From UBA6109 sp035366835 (GTDB lineage: Bacteria > Desulfobacterota > Syntrophia > Syntrophales > UBA6109): DNA of 36,088 bases. The stretch lies in contig DAOSIS010000031.1 of the NCBI GenBank assembly GCA_035366835.1, forward strand, positions 1 through 36,088. Reading direction: 5' to 3'. Position 1 is the first letter of the stretch; every line of letters begins with the position of its first letter. Under the pieces are notes generated by a model. That model was not told the origin of the DNA. It worked only from the letters and a program-made list of their open reading frames with translations, and did no database searches. The translations under genes and the position numbers were made by a program. Shown here in pieces: positions 1-7,157 of this stretch.

Positions 1-55
<55 letters not shown>

Positions 56-130
56 AAAAACTTATGAGGAGATTGCTCTCCCTTTCAGCTGGAAAAAAGG
101 ACCCACAAACTCATTATTTCCCACTATTCA

Positions 131-145
131 ATTTCCAAAGAACAA
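131..145 (-). promoter_or_regulatory. boxA-like antitermination element in the rRNA leader
   Basis: Read leftwards the sequence is TTGTTCTTTGGAAAT, close to the boxA core (TGCTCTTTAACA type) found in rRNA leaders. boxA recruits NusB/NusE for antitermination of rRNA operons. It lies about 75 nt upstream of the 16S 5' end, downstream of both promoters, as expected. The call rests on motif and position only. Confidence 0.55.
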
Positions 146-240
146 CTTAGAAACAAACCGGCAGAACGCACAATCTTCCTTCTCAAAAGAACTTCCTGGC
201 CAGCAGGCCGAAGGAAGGTGGCGTCGCAGAAAGAAATTTC

Positions 241-270
241 TTTCTACATTAGTTTCTAACGGTATGTCAA
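241..270 (-). promoter_or_regulatory. rRNA operon promoter P2 (proximal)
   Basis: On the minus strand a perfect -35 box TTGACA (270-265) is followed, after 18 bp, by TAGAAA (246-241) as the -10 box. The start of transcription would fall near 234, inside an 18-bp perfect palindrome at 228-245. It is one of two tandem promoters that share TTGACA and TAGAA(A/G). Confidence 0.6.
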
Positions 271-314
271 GCACCAAATTGAGTTACTGCTTGGTTTTCT
301 AAGAGCAGGCGCGA

Positions 315-343
315 CTTCTACCCTTTCTTTTGCCCGCTGTCAA
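315..343 (-). promoter_or_regulatory. rRNA operon promoter P1 (distal)
   Basis: On the minus strand TTGACA (343-338) and TAGAAG (320-315) are separated by 17 bp. The -35 box lies only 13 bp beyond the tyrS stop codon, so no room is left for a terminator and tyrS transcripts could run into the rRNA leader. With P2 it forms the tandem arrangement usual for rRNA operons. The whole 56-355 interval is leader and promoter DNA with no gene. Confidence 0.6.
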
Positions 344-355
344 GAAGAAATTTCA

Positions 356-1642
356 TTATTTTACAACAACGATAAAATGCCTTTTCTTTCCCTTCCTTAG
401 ATGGATCTCACCATCCCTCAAGAAACGCGAATTGACCGTTTGGTCAAAGGAAGATACGGGTTCATCGTTGATATATGCCCCTCCCTGACTGATAAGACGC
501 CTGGCCTCTCCCCGGGAAGCGCATAGACGAATATCCGCAAACAATTCGAATGCAGGAATTCCTCTTTCAATCCGCTCCCGCTCCACAGTCACCCGCGTAA
601 TCGCGGAGTTGTCCTGTTCCGTAAAGTCGCGGGGAATCGAACTGGCCGGAAGAATCCCCGCCTCCACGGGTTTCAATCCGAAAGCGGCTGCCGATGCCTT
701 CCAGGCTGCCACGGCCGCGTCCTGTCCATGCGTGATCCTTGTCGCCTCAAAGGCCAGAACGGCCTTGGCCACGTTCAGTCTTGCATCCTTCAATTCTTGA
801 ACCCTGCGGATCTCCTCCATGGGCAGGAATGTGAAAAAAGACAGGAATCTCCGGACATCGCCATCTTCCGTATTCATCCAGTACTGGAAGTACTCGTAGG
901 GCGTAGTGAGATCTCCATCGAGCCAAACCGTACCCTTCTCGGTCTTGCCCATCTTTCCGCCCGAAGCCGTCGTGATCAACGGAAAAGTCAGGCAGTACAC
1001 CGTTTTCCCTTCAACCCTGCGGATCAAGTCCACGCCGGCCAGCATGTTTCCCCATTGATCGTTGCCGCCCATTTGAAGGATGCAATGATTGTTTTGGAAT
1101 AAGTAAAGGAAGTCGTAGGCCTGAAGAAGCATGTAATTGAACTCGATAAAATTCAATCCGCGCTCCAGACGCATGCGGTAACTCTCGGCTGAGAGCATCT
1201 TGTTCACGCTGAAGTAATACCCAATATCCCGCAGAAACGAGATGTAATTCAGCTGAGTCAGCCAATCCGCATTGTTCAGCATCTGAGCCCCGTTCGCCCC
1301 GAAGGTCAGATATTTTTCAAACTGCCGCTGCAGGCATCCCGCATTCTGGTCGATTCGTTCTCTCGAGAGAATCTGGCGCATCTCGGTTTTTCCCGACGGG
1401 TCACCGATCAATGCCGTCCCTCCTCCGATCAGAACAATCGGTTTATGGCCATGTCTCTGCATATGAGCCAAGGCCATGATCGGCACGAGGCTGCCGACGT
1501 GAAGGCTGGATGCAGTGGGATCGAAACCGATATAGCAGCTCACCGGGCCGCTTGCCAATCGCCGGCTGATCTCTTCTTCATCGTTCGTCTGCTCTATGAA
1601 GCCACGCTCCGACAAAACATCCCAAACGCTCTGCACGTTCAA
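356..1642 (-). CDS. tyrS: Tyrosyl-tRNA synthetase
   Basis: Cytoplasmic class I aminoacyl-tRNA synthetase that activates tyrosine with ATP and charges tRNA-Tyr. The 428-residue protein has a HIGH-like motif HVGS at residues 48-51, the tyrosine/AMP-binding segment around GGNDQWGN (residues 192-199), and a KMSKS-class loop KMGKT at 230-234. A C-terminal S4-like RNA-binding domain follows (around ASRGEARRLISQGGAYIND). Length is normal for bacterial TyrS. The start is a TTG codon (1642-1640) preceded by an AGGAGG ribosome-binding site about 5 nt away; no better start is in frame. It follows ymdB by 20 bp and is probably the last gene of the zapB-zapA-6S-rny-ymdB-tyrS transcript. Its stop abuts the rRNA promoter region. 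Confidence 0.96.
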   Translation of the reverse strand: MNVQSVWDVLSERGFIEQTNDEEEISRRLASGPVSCYIGFDPTASSLHVGSLVPIMALAHMQRHGHKPIVLIGGGTALIGDPSGKTEMRQILSRERIDQNAGCLQRQFEKYLTFGANGAQMLNNADWLTQLNYISFLRDIGYYFSVNKMLSAESYRMRLERGLNFIEFNYMLLQAYDFLYLFQNNHCILQMGGNDQWGNMLAGVDLIRRVEGKTVYCLTFPLITTASGGKMGKTEKGTVWLDGDLTTPYEYFQYWMNTEDGDVRRFLSFFTFLPMEEIRRVQELKDARLNVAKAVLAFEATRITHGQDAAVAAWKASAAAFGLKPVEAGILPASSIPRDFTEQDNSAITRVTVERERIERGIPAFELFADIRLCASRGEARRLISQGGAYINDEPVSSFDQTVNSRFLRDGEIHLRKGKKRHFIVVVK

Positions 1643-1662
1643 CAGATCCTCCTGCGGAAGAA

Positions 1663-2457
1663 TTATCGATGCTGGGAAGCCAGTGCGGAGTTGATGCGTT
1701 CGATATGGCGGGCTCTCCCATCCACTTCATCAATCTCCAGGAGCACACCCTGCAGCCGCACGTCACCCTTTGCAACCTCGAACTTGTTGGGCATCTGCAG
1801 CAGAAAACGTTCCAAGACGGCTTCTTTTCTTACACCGATCACCGAATCCATCGGGCCTGTCATCCCCGCATCCGTCAGATAGGCTGTCCCGTTCGGCAGA
1901 ATACGCTCGTCCGCCGTTTGGACGTGAGTATGCGTGCCCAGAACTGCGCTCGCCTGGCCATCGAGAAACCATCCCATGGATATTTTCTCTGAGGTGGCCT
2001 CGGCATGGAAATCCACAATGACAACCCTTGTACTCTGCAACAGTTTCTTGATTTCGTTTTCCGCCGTGCGGAACGGACAATCCAGGGGATTCATGAAGAT
2101 CCTTCCCTGGAGATTGAGAACCGCGACATGCTTTCCTGATGCTGTCGGCAGCAGGACGCTGCCATGGCCGGGCACGCCGGGAGGATAGTTGGCAGGGCGC
2201 AGCAGTGTTTCGTAGTCCGCGATAAAATCCAGCACTTCCTTCTTGTCCCAGACATGGTTCCCCGTGGTCAGGACATGGATCCCGGTCGAGTACAATTCGT
2301 CCACGACTTCCTGAGTCAGACCAAAACCGGCTGCGGCATTTTCACAATTCGCGATGACAAGATCGATCCCCTGGCTCGCCACCAATGGAGGCAGCAATTC
2401 CCTGACAGCCAATCTGCCTGGCTTCCCGATGATGTCGCCTATGAAAAAAATCTTCAT
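1663..2457 (-). CDS. ymdB: YmdB/TIGR00282-family metallophosphoesterase
   Basis: Calcineurin-like phosphoesterase of the YmdB group; the Bacillus subtilis homologue hydrolyses 2',3'-cyclic nucleotides and affects biofilm and RNA metabolism. The 264-residue protein shows the dinuclear-metal motifs: FIGDIIGKPGR at the N terminus, NCENAAAGFG, TTGNHVWDKKE, a DFHAEATSEK segment and GTHTHVQTADE towards the C terminus. Start is ATG at 2457-2455; the ribosome-binding site is weak (AGGG), consistent with translational coupling to rny, whose stop is only 9 bp upstream. The rny-ymdB pairing is the same as in Firmicutes (ymdA-ymdB), which supports a joint role in RNA turnover. Confidence 0.9.
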   Translation of the reverse strand: MKIFFIGDIIGKPGRLAVRELLPPLVASQGIDLVIANCENAAAGFGLTQEVVDELYSTGIHVLTTGNHVWDKKEVLDFIADYETLLRPANYPPGVPGHGSVLLPTASGKHVAVLNLQGRIFMNPLDCPFRTAENEIKKLLQSTRVVIVDFHAEATSEKISMGWFLDGQASAVLGTHTHVQTADERILPNGTAYLTDAGMTGPMDSVIGVRKEAVLERFLLQMPNKFEVAKGDVRLQGVLLEIDEVDGRARHIERINSALASQHR

Positions 2458-2466
2458 GACCAGGCC

Positions 2467-4032
2467 CTACTTTGCGAAATCCGATACGCGAGTTTCGCGG
2501 ATCACGGTGACCTTGATCTGTCCTGGATACGTGAGTTCGGACTCGATCTTTTTCACAATATCTTTGCACAGCATCACGGCGTCGTTGTCCGAAATCTTTT
2601 CGTTCTCGACGAGAATCCGGATTTCTCTCCCTGCCTGAATCGCGAAACACCGATCCACACCGCCGAAAGAGTTTGCAATATTCTCAAGCTCCTCCAAGCG
2701 TTTGACATAGGTCTCCAGCATCTCCCTGCGGGCCCCGGGTCTGGCGGCTGAAAGCGTATCCGCAGCCTGCACAAGGACGCCGAGCAGGGTGTTGGTCCTG
2801 CCATCGTCATGGTGGGTTGCAATCGCCTGCACGATGCGGGCATTCTCGCCGAATTTGCGCGCATACTCGGCCCCGATAGCGGCGTGGGTTCCTTCAATCT
2901 TATGGTCAAGCGCCTTGCCTATATCGTGCAGCAGGCCGGCCCGTTTGGCCTCCTTGATATTCAGTTTCAGTTCGGATGCCATCATGCCAGTCAAATGGGC
3001 CACTTCGATCGAGTGCTGCAGCACGTTTTGGGAAAAACTGGTCCGAAACCGCAAACTACCGAGCAGGCTGACCAGTTCCGAATGGAGGTCATGCACGCCG
3101 ACGTCAAAGGACGTGCGTTCCCCGGTCTCGCGAATGATCTGTTCGACCTCCGTTCTGACCTTCTTGACGACTTCTTCAATCCGTCCCGGATGAATCCTTC
3201 CATCGGTAATCAATCGTTCAAGGGATATTCTTGCAACTTCTCGACGGACGGGATCGAAACTGGACAACACGACAGCTTCCGGCGTGTCATCGACAATGAG
3301 GTCAATTCCTGTGGCCGCCTCGATCGCCCGAATGTTCCTTCCCTCGCGGCCGATGATGCGTCCTTTCATTTCGTCGCTGGGCAGATTTACAACAGAAACC
3401 GTATTTTCGGCGACAAACTCTCCGGCATATCGCTGCACGGCATAGGCAATGATCTCCTTCGCGGATTTGTCCGCCGTTCTCTTGGCTTCATCCTCAATCT
3501 TACGGATCACGCCCGCAGCCTCTGCCTTGGCTGCGCTTTCCATGGATTGGATCAGCAGATTTTTCGCTTCTTCAGATGAAACTCCTGCTATTTTTTCGAG
3601 CTTCTCCCTTTGTTCCTCAACCATCTGGTTCAATCTGTCGTGCTTCTCGTGGAGTTGCGATTCCTTACTGCTCAGACTCTTTTCGCGGTTTTCTATCGCT
3701 GTCTCCCTCTGCCCCAGGGAATCCTGCTTACGCTCCAGATTTTCTTCTTTCGCACGAAGCCTTCGCTCCAGGCTCTCGAATTCACTTTTTCGGTCCTTGC
3801 TTTCCTTTTCAAATTCAGCCTTTAATTTCAGCAGGTTCTCCTTTACCTGGATCACTGCTTCTTTCTTGATCGTTTCCGCTTCTTTCTTCGCCTCGCTGAC
3901 GATTCTCGCCGACAGGTTTTCCGAGGATTCCATTTTCTTCTTGGCCAGGCGGTTGCTCAAGATGAACCCAGCAAAGACACCCATCGCAGCGATTGCCGCA
4001 ACGACGACGATTATGATCAGGTTATATAACAA
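2467..4032 (-). CDS. rny: Ribonuclease Y (membrane-anchored endoribonuclease)
   Basis: RNase Y starts bulk mRNA decay by endonucleolytic cleavage at the inner face of the membrane. The 521-residue protein, of the usual length, has one N-terminal membrane helix (about residues 3-27), a long charged coiled coil (about 35-190), a KH RNA-binding domain with the GRIIGREGRNIR signature (about 205-270) and an HD phosphohydrolase domain with HDIGKALDH and ATHHDD motifs (about 330-430). The start is TTG (4032-4030) with a strong AAGGAGGTGA sequence upstream; no ATG alternative gives the membrane anchor. It is followed by ymdB and preceded by the 6S RNA gene and a 200-bp leader. No RNase E is visible in the window. 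Confidence 0.96.
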   Translation of the reverse strand: MLYNLIIIVVVAAIAAMGVFAGFILSNRLAKKKMESSENLSARIVSEAKKEAETIKKEAVIQVKENLLKLKAEFEKESKDRKSEFESLERRLRAKEENLERKQDSLGQRETAIENREKSLSSKESQLHEKHDRLNQMVEEQREKLEKIAGVSSEEAKNLLIQSMESAAKAEAAGVIRKIEDEAKRTADKSAKEIIAYAVQRYAGEFVAENTVSVVNLPSDEMKGRIIGREGRNIRAIEAATGIDLIVDDTPEAVVLSSFDPVRREVARISLERLITDGRIHPGRIEEVVKKVRTEVEQIIRETGERTSFDVGVHDLHSELVSLLGSLRFRTSFSQNVLQHSIEVAHLTGMMASELKLNIKEAKRAGLLHDIGKALDHKIEGTHAAIGAEYARKFGENARIVQAIATHHDDGRTNTLLGVLVQAADTLSAARPGARREMLETYVKRLEELENIANSFGGVDRCFAIQAGREIRILVENEKISDNDAVMLCKDIVKKIESELTYPGQIKVTVIRETRVSDFAK

Positions 4033-4094
4033 AATCCGTCACCTCCTTCGTCAGGTTATGCCAACCTATACGCATTGGACCCCCGTTCTTGCTC

Positions 4095-4117
4095 AAACGA
4101 TCTGTCAAGGATCGTTT
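4095..4117. repeat. 8-bp perfect inverted repeat in the rny leader
   Basis: AAACGATC (4095-4102) and GATCGTTT (4110-4117) are perfect inverted copies separated by TGTCAAG. Read leftwards the spacer contains TTGACA, a perfect -35 hexamer, but no convincing -10 box lies 16-18 bp further on. It could be an operator, an RNA hairpin in the rny leader or a relic. The remainder of 4033-4241 (about 210 bp) holds a direct repeat of GCACCGG(T/C)CGA and the rny ribosome-binding site, with no other gene. Confidence 0.4.
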
Positions 4118-4241
4118 CTTTCGCACCGGTCGAGCATTCTTTTTCAAGCACCGGCCGACACGCTATTCGCTTCTTTTGAGGGATTGGAATGAAAAATGGA
4201 AGAAAACAAAGGGAAGGTTCCGGGGTTTCCGGAGGCTCTGC

Positions 4242-4440
4242 AAAAAAACCCCCGCAAGTGCCGTGTTATACACCCTTTTTGAACCTTAAAGATACGTGGG
4301 CACCTATTTCTGTTGCTTTAGGCTTTCCACCCCCGTGGTTACGGGATGCCGGCAGACATGCACACCGCAATCCAGGCAAGGTCCCCATCTCCAAGGTGTT
4401 GGCTCAAAAAAGACTGTCAATCACGCGCATCGCAGGGGAT
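4242..4440 (-). ncRNA. ssrS: 6S RNA (RNA polymerase-binding regulatory RNA)
   Basis: 6S RNA mimics an open promoter and sequesters housekeeping RNA polymerase in stationary phase. On the minus strand the transcript folds into one long interrupted hairpin. CCCCTGCGA (4438-4430) pairs with TTGCGGGGG (4257-4249), CTTTTTTGAGCC pairs with GGTTCAAAAAG, and an apical CCCGT-AACC-ACGGG hairpin caps it. The 3' side of the central bubble reads GCCTAAAGCAACAG, close to the GCCTTAAAAC stretch of E. coli 6S. A T7 run (4248-4242) follows the closing stem and gives the 3' end. It sits directly after zapA, the conserved neighbour of ssrS in proteobacteria. A GATAAT box at 4444-4439 could be its own -10; processing from the zapA transcript is equally possible. 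Ends are approximate. Confidence 0.8.
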
Positions 4441-4459
4441 TATCCAATACGACCTAATT

Positions 4460-4744
4460 TCATTGCGGTCGGATACCATTGATTAACTCAATCAACTTCC
4501 CCGATCTGGTCTCCAATTGCCGATAAGCCTCTTCCCGCAAGGTATTGTTTTTAAAGTACTCATCCGCGATGTTCAACGCAGCGAGGATGGCAATCTGCAG
4601 GGCATTCCCATCATGGGATGTTTTTCCGATTTCATCGGCCTTCTGATTGACATACCTGACCACGCTGGCCACATGTTCATCCCCCGAGTCACTAAAGACG
4701 GCTATTTCCTGTCCCAGTATCTTGATCTGAAAGCGCTTTTTCAA
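4460..4744 (-). CDS. zapA: Cell division protein ZapA
   Basis: ZapA is a small cytoplasmic protein that bundles FtsZ protofilaments at midcell. The 94-residue protein has the family N-terminal strand region (KRFQIKILGQEIAVFSDSG), the VVRYVNQKADEI helix, and a central A-x-L-AALNIADEYF segment leading into a C-terminal coiled coil. Length matches the family. The start appears to be TTG (4744-4742) with GGGGTG about 4 nt upstream. It follows the zapB-like gene by 15 bp in the same transcript and is followed by the 6S RNA gene, an arrangement known from many proteobacteria. Confidence 0.92.
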   Translation of the reverse strand: MKKRFQIKILGQEIAVFSDSGDEHVASVVRYVNQKADEIGKTSHDGNALQIAILAALNIADEYFKNNTLREEAYRQLETRSGKLIELINGIRPQ

Positions 4745-4759
4745 CTGACACCCCGGTTC

Positions 4760-4990
4760 CTATCGCGTCACTTCGATATCTCGAAGCAGTTCCAACAACG
4801 AGTCCACCTTGGAGCGGACGGCATCCCTCTCTTCCCTCAGTCCCCCTATCTTATTTTTTATCTCTTCCAACTCCCCGTTCTTGGTCTTTATAGTCTCCTC
4901 TAATTCCTGGTTCCGCTTCTTTACAGCCGCGTATTCCTCAACGAGGTTCTTGATCTTTTCTTCCAACTCGTTGAACTGAGCGAACTCCAC
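4760..4990 (-). CDS. zapB: ZapB-like coiled-coil cell division protein
   Basis: A 76-residue protein that is almost entirely heptad coiled coil, rich in E and K, with no other domain. Size, composition and the position immediately before zapA fit ZapB, which bridges ZapA and MatP at the division ring; sequence conservation in this family is low, so context carries most of the weight. Start is GTG (4990-4988) with AAAGGATG upstream. A good sigma-70 promoter (5070-5098) lies about 80 bp before it, making this the first gene of the zapB-zapA-6S-rny-ymdB-tyrS transcript. Confidence 0.75.
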   Translation of the reverse strand: MEFAQFNELEEKIKNLVEEYAAVKKRNQELEETIKTKNGELEEIKNKIGGLREERDAVRSKVDSLLELLRDIEVTR

Positions 4991-5060
4991 AAATCATCCT
5001 TTCTCGACGATCGGTATTTCTCCCGGCCTTCGCTGCCAAGTGCAAGTTCCGGCTCGGAAA

Positions 5061-5098
5061 TTCGGTGGAATTATGTCAACAGGCCACCGAAATGTCAA
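5061..5098 (-). promoter_or_regulatory. Promoter of zapB-zapA-6S-rny-ymdB-tyrS with an overlapping operator-like inverted repeat
   Basis: On the minus strand TTGACA (5098-5093) and CATAAT (5075-5070) are separated by 17 bp, an almost consensus sigma-70 promoter placed just past the dusB stop codon. The perfect inverted repeat TTCGGTGG (5061-5068) / CCACCGAA (5084-5091) flanks the -10 box, with one arm in the spacer and one arm just downstream. A dimeric regulator bound there would block transcription. The identity of such a regulator is unknown. Confidence 0.7.
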
Positions 5099-5102
5099 GT
5101 CA

Positions 5103-6092
5103 TTATTTCCCCGCAGCGAGACTGCTCCGCCGAGCCGAAAGAAATGCGTGCAATCCCTCCAGGACCTCGTTTCTGCGGACAAATTGTCCTGCACGCTGAC
5201 GAAAAAGAGCACCTCCGCTCAGGCCTTTCGTGTACCACAGCAGGTGCTTGCGGAAGTTGATCACGGCCCTCTCTTCTCCATGACAAGCCACCTCCATGTC
5301 CAGGTGATCCCGGATTACCGCCATCCGCTCCTCAGCATCCGGTTCAGAAGGCGTTGCTCCTTCCCATCGTCCCTGCAGGCGAAGAATCTGGCCAAAAATC
5401 CAGGGATTGCCCAAGGCACCTCTGCCGATCATGATCCCGTCGCAGCCGGTCTCTTCCAGCATTCGTATGGCATCTCCGGCCCGTCTTATGTCTCCGTTGC
5501 CGATCACGGGCACGACCAGATTCCTCTTCATTGCCCCGATGAGGCTCCAGTCAGCATTGCCGGAGAATCCCTGCTCGGCTGTACGCGGGTGGAGAATGAC
5601 CGCGTCCGCACCGCAATCCTGCGCAATGCGGCCTACCTCCAGAGCGTTCATTCCTCTTTTCCACCCCGCCCGCAACTTCACCGTCAGAGGCAGAGGGGTG
5701 GCAGCCCGGACTGCGCGCACGACAACCGCGACCTTGTCATCGTCCCTCATGATCGCCACGCCGGACCCGCCCTTGATCACCTTCTTGGCCGGACACCCCA
5801 TGTTGAGATCGATCAAGTCGGCATGCATGTCGGTCAGCATCCGCGCCGCCTCCGCAAGCACGGATGGATCCGATCCAAAAATCTGCGCCCCGAGAGGCCT
5901 GTCCTCTTCCGATGACACGAGGCAACGCATGGCCACCCTCTGAGACTTGACCAACCCATGGGCGCTGATCATCTCCGTGAAAGCGAGTCCGCACCCGCAT
6001 TTCCTGACGGTCAGTCGGAACGGGTGGTCGGTAATCCCCGCCATCGGCGCCATCAGCAGATTGTTCCGCAGATACAGAGAGCCGATTTTCAT
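5103..6092 (-). CDS. dusB: tRNA-dihydrouridine synthase (DusB family)
   Basis: FMN-dependent reductase that converts uridine to dihydrouridine in the tRNA D-loop. The 329-residue TIM-barrel protein carries the DusB-type start LMAPMAGITDHPFR, a DLNMGCPAKKV motif with the catalytic cysteine, GGSGVAIM, and the C-terminal GRGALGNPWIF phosphate-binding motif. The chosen start (ATG 6092-6090, MKIGSLYLRN) fits the family; the frame stays open upstream but that part overlaps the preceding gene. The ribosome-binding site is weak. It lies 28 bp after the nucleotidyltransferase gene and is probably co-transcribed with it. Confidence 0.93.
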   Translation of the reverse strand: MKIGSLYLRNNLLMAPMAGITDHPFRLTVRKCGCGLAFTEMISAHGLVKSQRVAMRCLVSSEEDRPLGAQIFGSDPSVLAEAARMLTDMHADLIDLNMGCPAKKVIKGGSGVAIMRDDDKVAVVVRAVRAATPLPLTVKLRAGWKRGMNALEVGRIAQDCGADAVILHPRTAEQGFSGNADWSLIGAMKRNLVVPVIGNGDIRRAGDAIRMLEETGCDGIMIGRGALGNPWIFGQILRLQGRWEGATPSEPDAEERMAVIRDHLDMEVACHGEERAVINFRKHLLWYTKGLSGGALFRQRAGQFVRRNEVLEGLHAFLSARRSSLAAGK

Positions 6093-6120
6093 GATCTTTG
6101 GAGTTTCAGAGGAGATGTTC

Positions 6121-6954
6121 TCACGCCCTTTGTCCCTTATGCCTGCGGCGATCTTCCATCTTCCGCCGCGCCATTGCGAGATCATCCGGGGTATTGATCC
6201 CCATGACCTCCAAGGCATCGCCTGCGACCAGAGCGCCGACTCGATGTCCTTTCGCGACGGCGATCCCGACGATGTCCGTCAGATAGTACTCTCCTTGGGC
6301 GTTGTCTCTGCCGATATCTTCGACCGCTGAAAAAAGAAACCGGCTGCCCGCACAATAGATGCCCGTATTGATCTCCCGGATGCGTTTTTCTTCTTCCGTT
6401 GCATCCCGCTGCTCGACGATCTTGACGACACGCCCCTCATCATTTTTCACGATGCGCCCGTAAGTTCCGGGATCGTCCAGGACAGCGGTGAGAACCGTCA
6501 AGGCCGACTTCTCGGCCCGATGACGGGATACAAGATCCGAGACTGTTTCGGGCCTGAGCAGGGGGACATCGCCGCATAAAATGACCACGATCCCTTCATA
6601 ATCCGAGAAACAGCCTTTCGCCTGGAGCACCGCGTGTCCGGTTCCGAGTTGCTGATGCTGTCGAACGAAGGTCAGATCAGGACTTGGAAATGCCTTGCGC
6701 ACGATGTCGGCGCCGTGACCGACGATCACGACGGTTCCTTGGGAGCCGATCGCCTTTGCGACGTCCAGGACATAGGACAGCACCGGTCTTTCCGCCAACG
6801 AATGCATGACCTTCGGCAGGTCGGATTTCATTCTCGTCCCTTTGCCGGCAGCCAGAATCAGCGTGCGCAGATCGCGATTTTTCTCCATCTCTTCACCGTA
6901 GCCTCCCGCGCTTTCCCGTGGGGTAGATTTTTTCTTATCAGATTCACGTGACAA
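6121..6954 (-). CDS. GlmU-like NTP transferase lacking the acetyltransferase domain
   Basis: Predicted cytoplasmic sugar-1-phosphate nucleotidyltransferase, most like the uridyltransferase half of GlmU, which makes UDP-GlcNAc from GlcNAc-1-phosphate and UTP. The catalytic motif LAAGKGTRMKSDLPKVMH, QLGTGHAVLQA, the metal-binding CGDVPLL, and GEYYLTDIV are all present. The protein has only 277 residues, against about 450 for bifunctional GlmU: the left-handed beta-helix acetyltransferase domain is absent and the stop at 6121 is followed directly by dusB. The leftmost possible start is TTG (6954-6952); an ATG at 6888-6886 (MEKNRD) would give 255 residues and removes a charged, poorly conserved leader. 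Neither has a convincing ribosome-binding site, so the start is uncertain. It could also serve a different sugar nucleotide. Confidence 0.82.
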   Translation of the reverse strand: MSRESDKKKSTPRESAGGYGEEMEKNRDLRTLILAAGKGTRMKSDLPKVMHSLAERPVLSYVLDVAKAIGSQGTVVIVGHGADIVRKAFPSPDLTFVRQHQQLGTGHAVLQAKGCFSDYEGIVVILCGDVPLLRPETVSDLVSRHRAEKSALTVLTAVLDDPGTYGRIVKNDEGRVVKIVEQRDATEEEKRIREINTGIYCAGSRFLFSAVEDIGRDNAQGEYYLTDIVGIAVAKGHRVGALVAGDALEVMGINTPDDLAMARRKMEDRRRHKGQRA

Positions 6955-6970
6955 AGCCCATCCAATTTGT

Positions 6971-7000
6971 TTGACAAGGACGGCGTTTTTCCGTTATTGA
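6971..7000 (+). promoter_or_regulatory. Weak candidate promoter for the purD-purH-purE-tsaC transcript
   Basis: TTGACA (6971-6976) is followed after 18 bp by TATTGA (6995-7000), which matches only half of the -10 consensus. It is the only TTGACA in the 203-bp gap ahead of purD. The leader that would follow contains a CTCGGAA/TTCCGAG hairpin near 7018-7043. No purine or ZTP riboswitch signature was found in it. Confidence 0.35.
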
Positions 7001-7157
7001 AGAGCACCCGTAGACTCCCTCGGAATAGTCCGGTTTCCGAGACGCCGCGAAGGCATCGGGGATCTCGATTCAGACCGGTTGCCAGCCAAAGGAAGCGACC
7101 AACCCTCTGGAACCCTCAAGAGATGTCGAGCTGCTTACCGAAAGGAGATTCGAAAAC

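Noticed and set aside
7001..7157. Purine or ZTP riboswitch in the purD leader
   Set aside because: A CTCGGAA/TTCCGAG hairpin exists, but the conserved aptamer segments of the purine and pfl/ZTP classes are absent.
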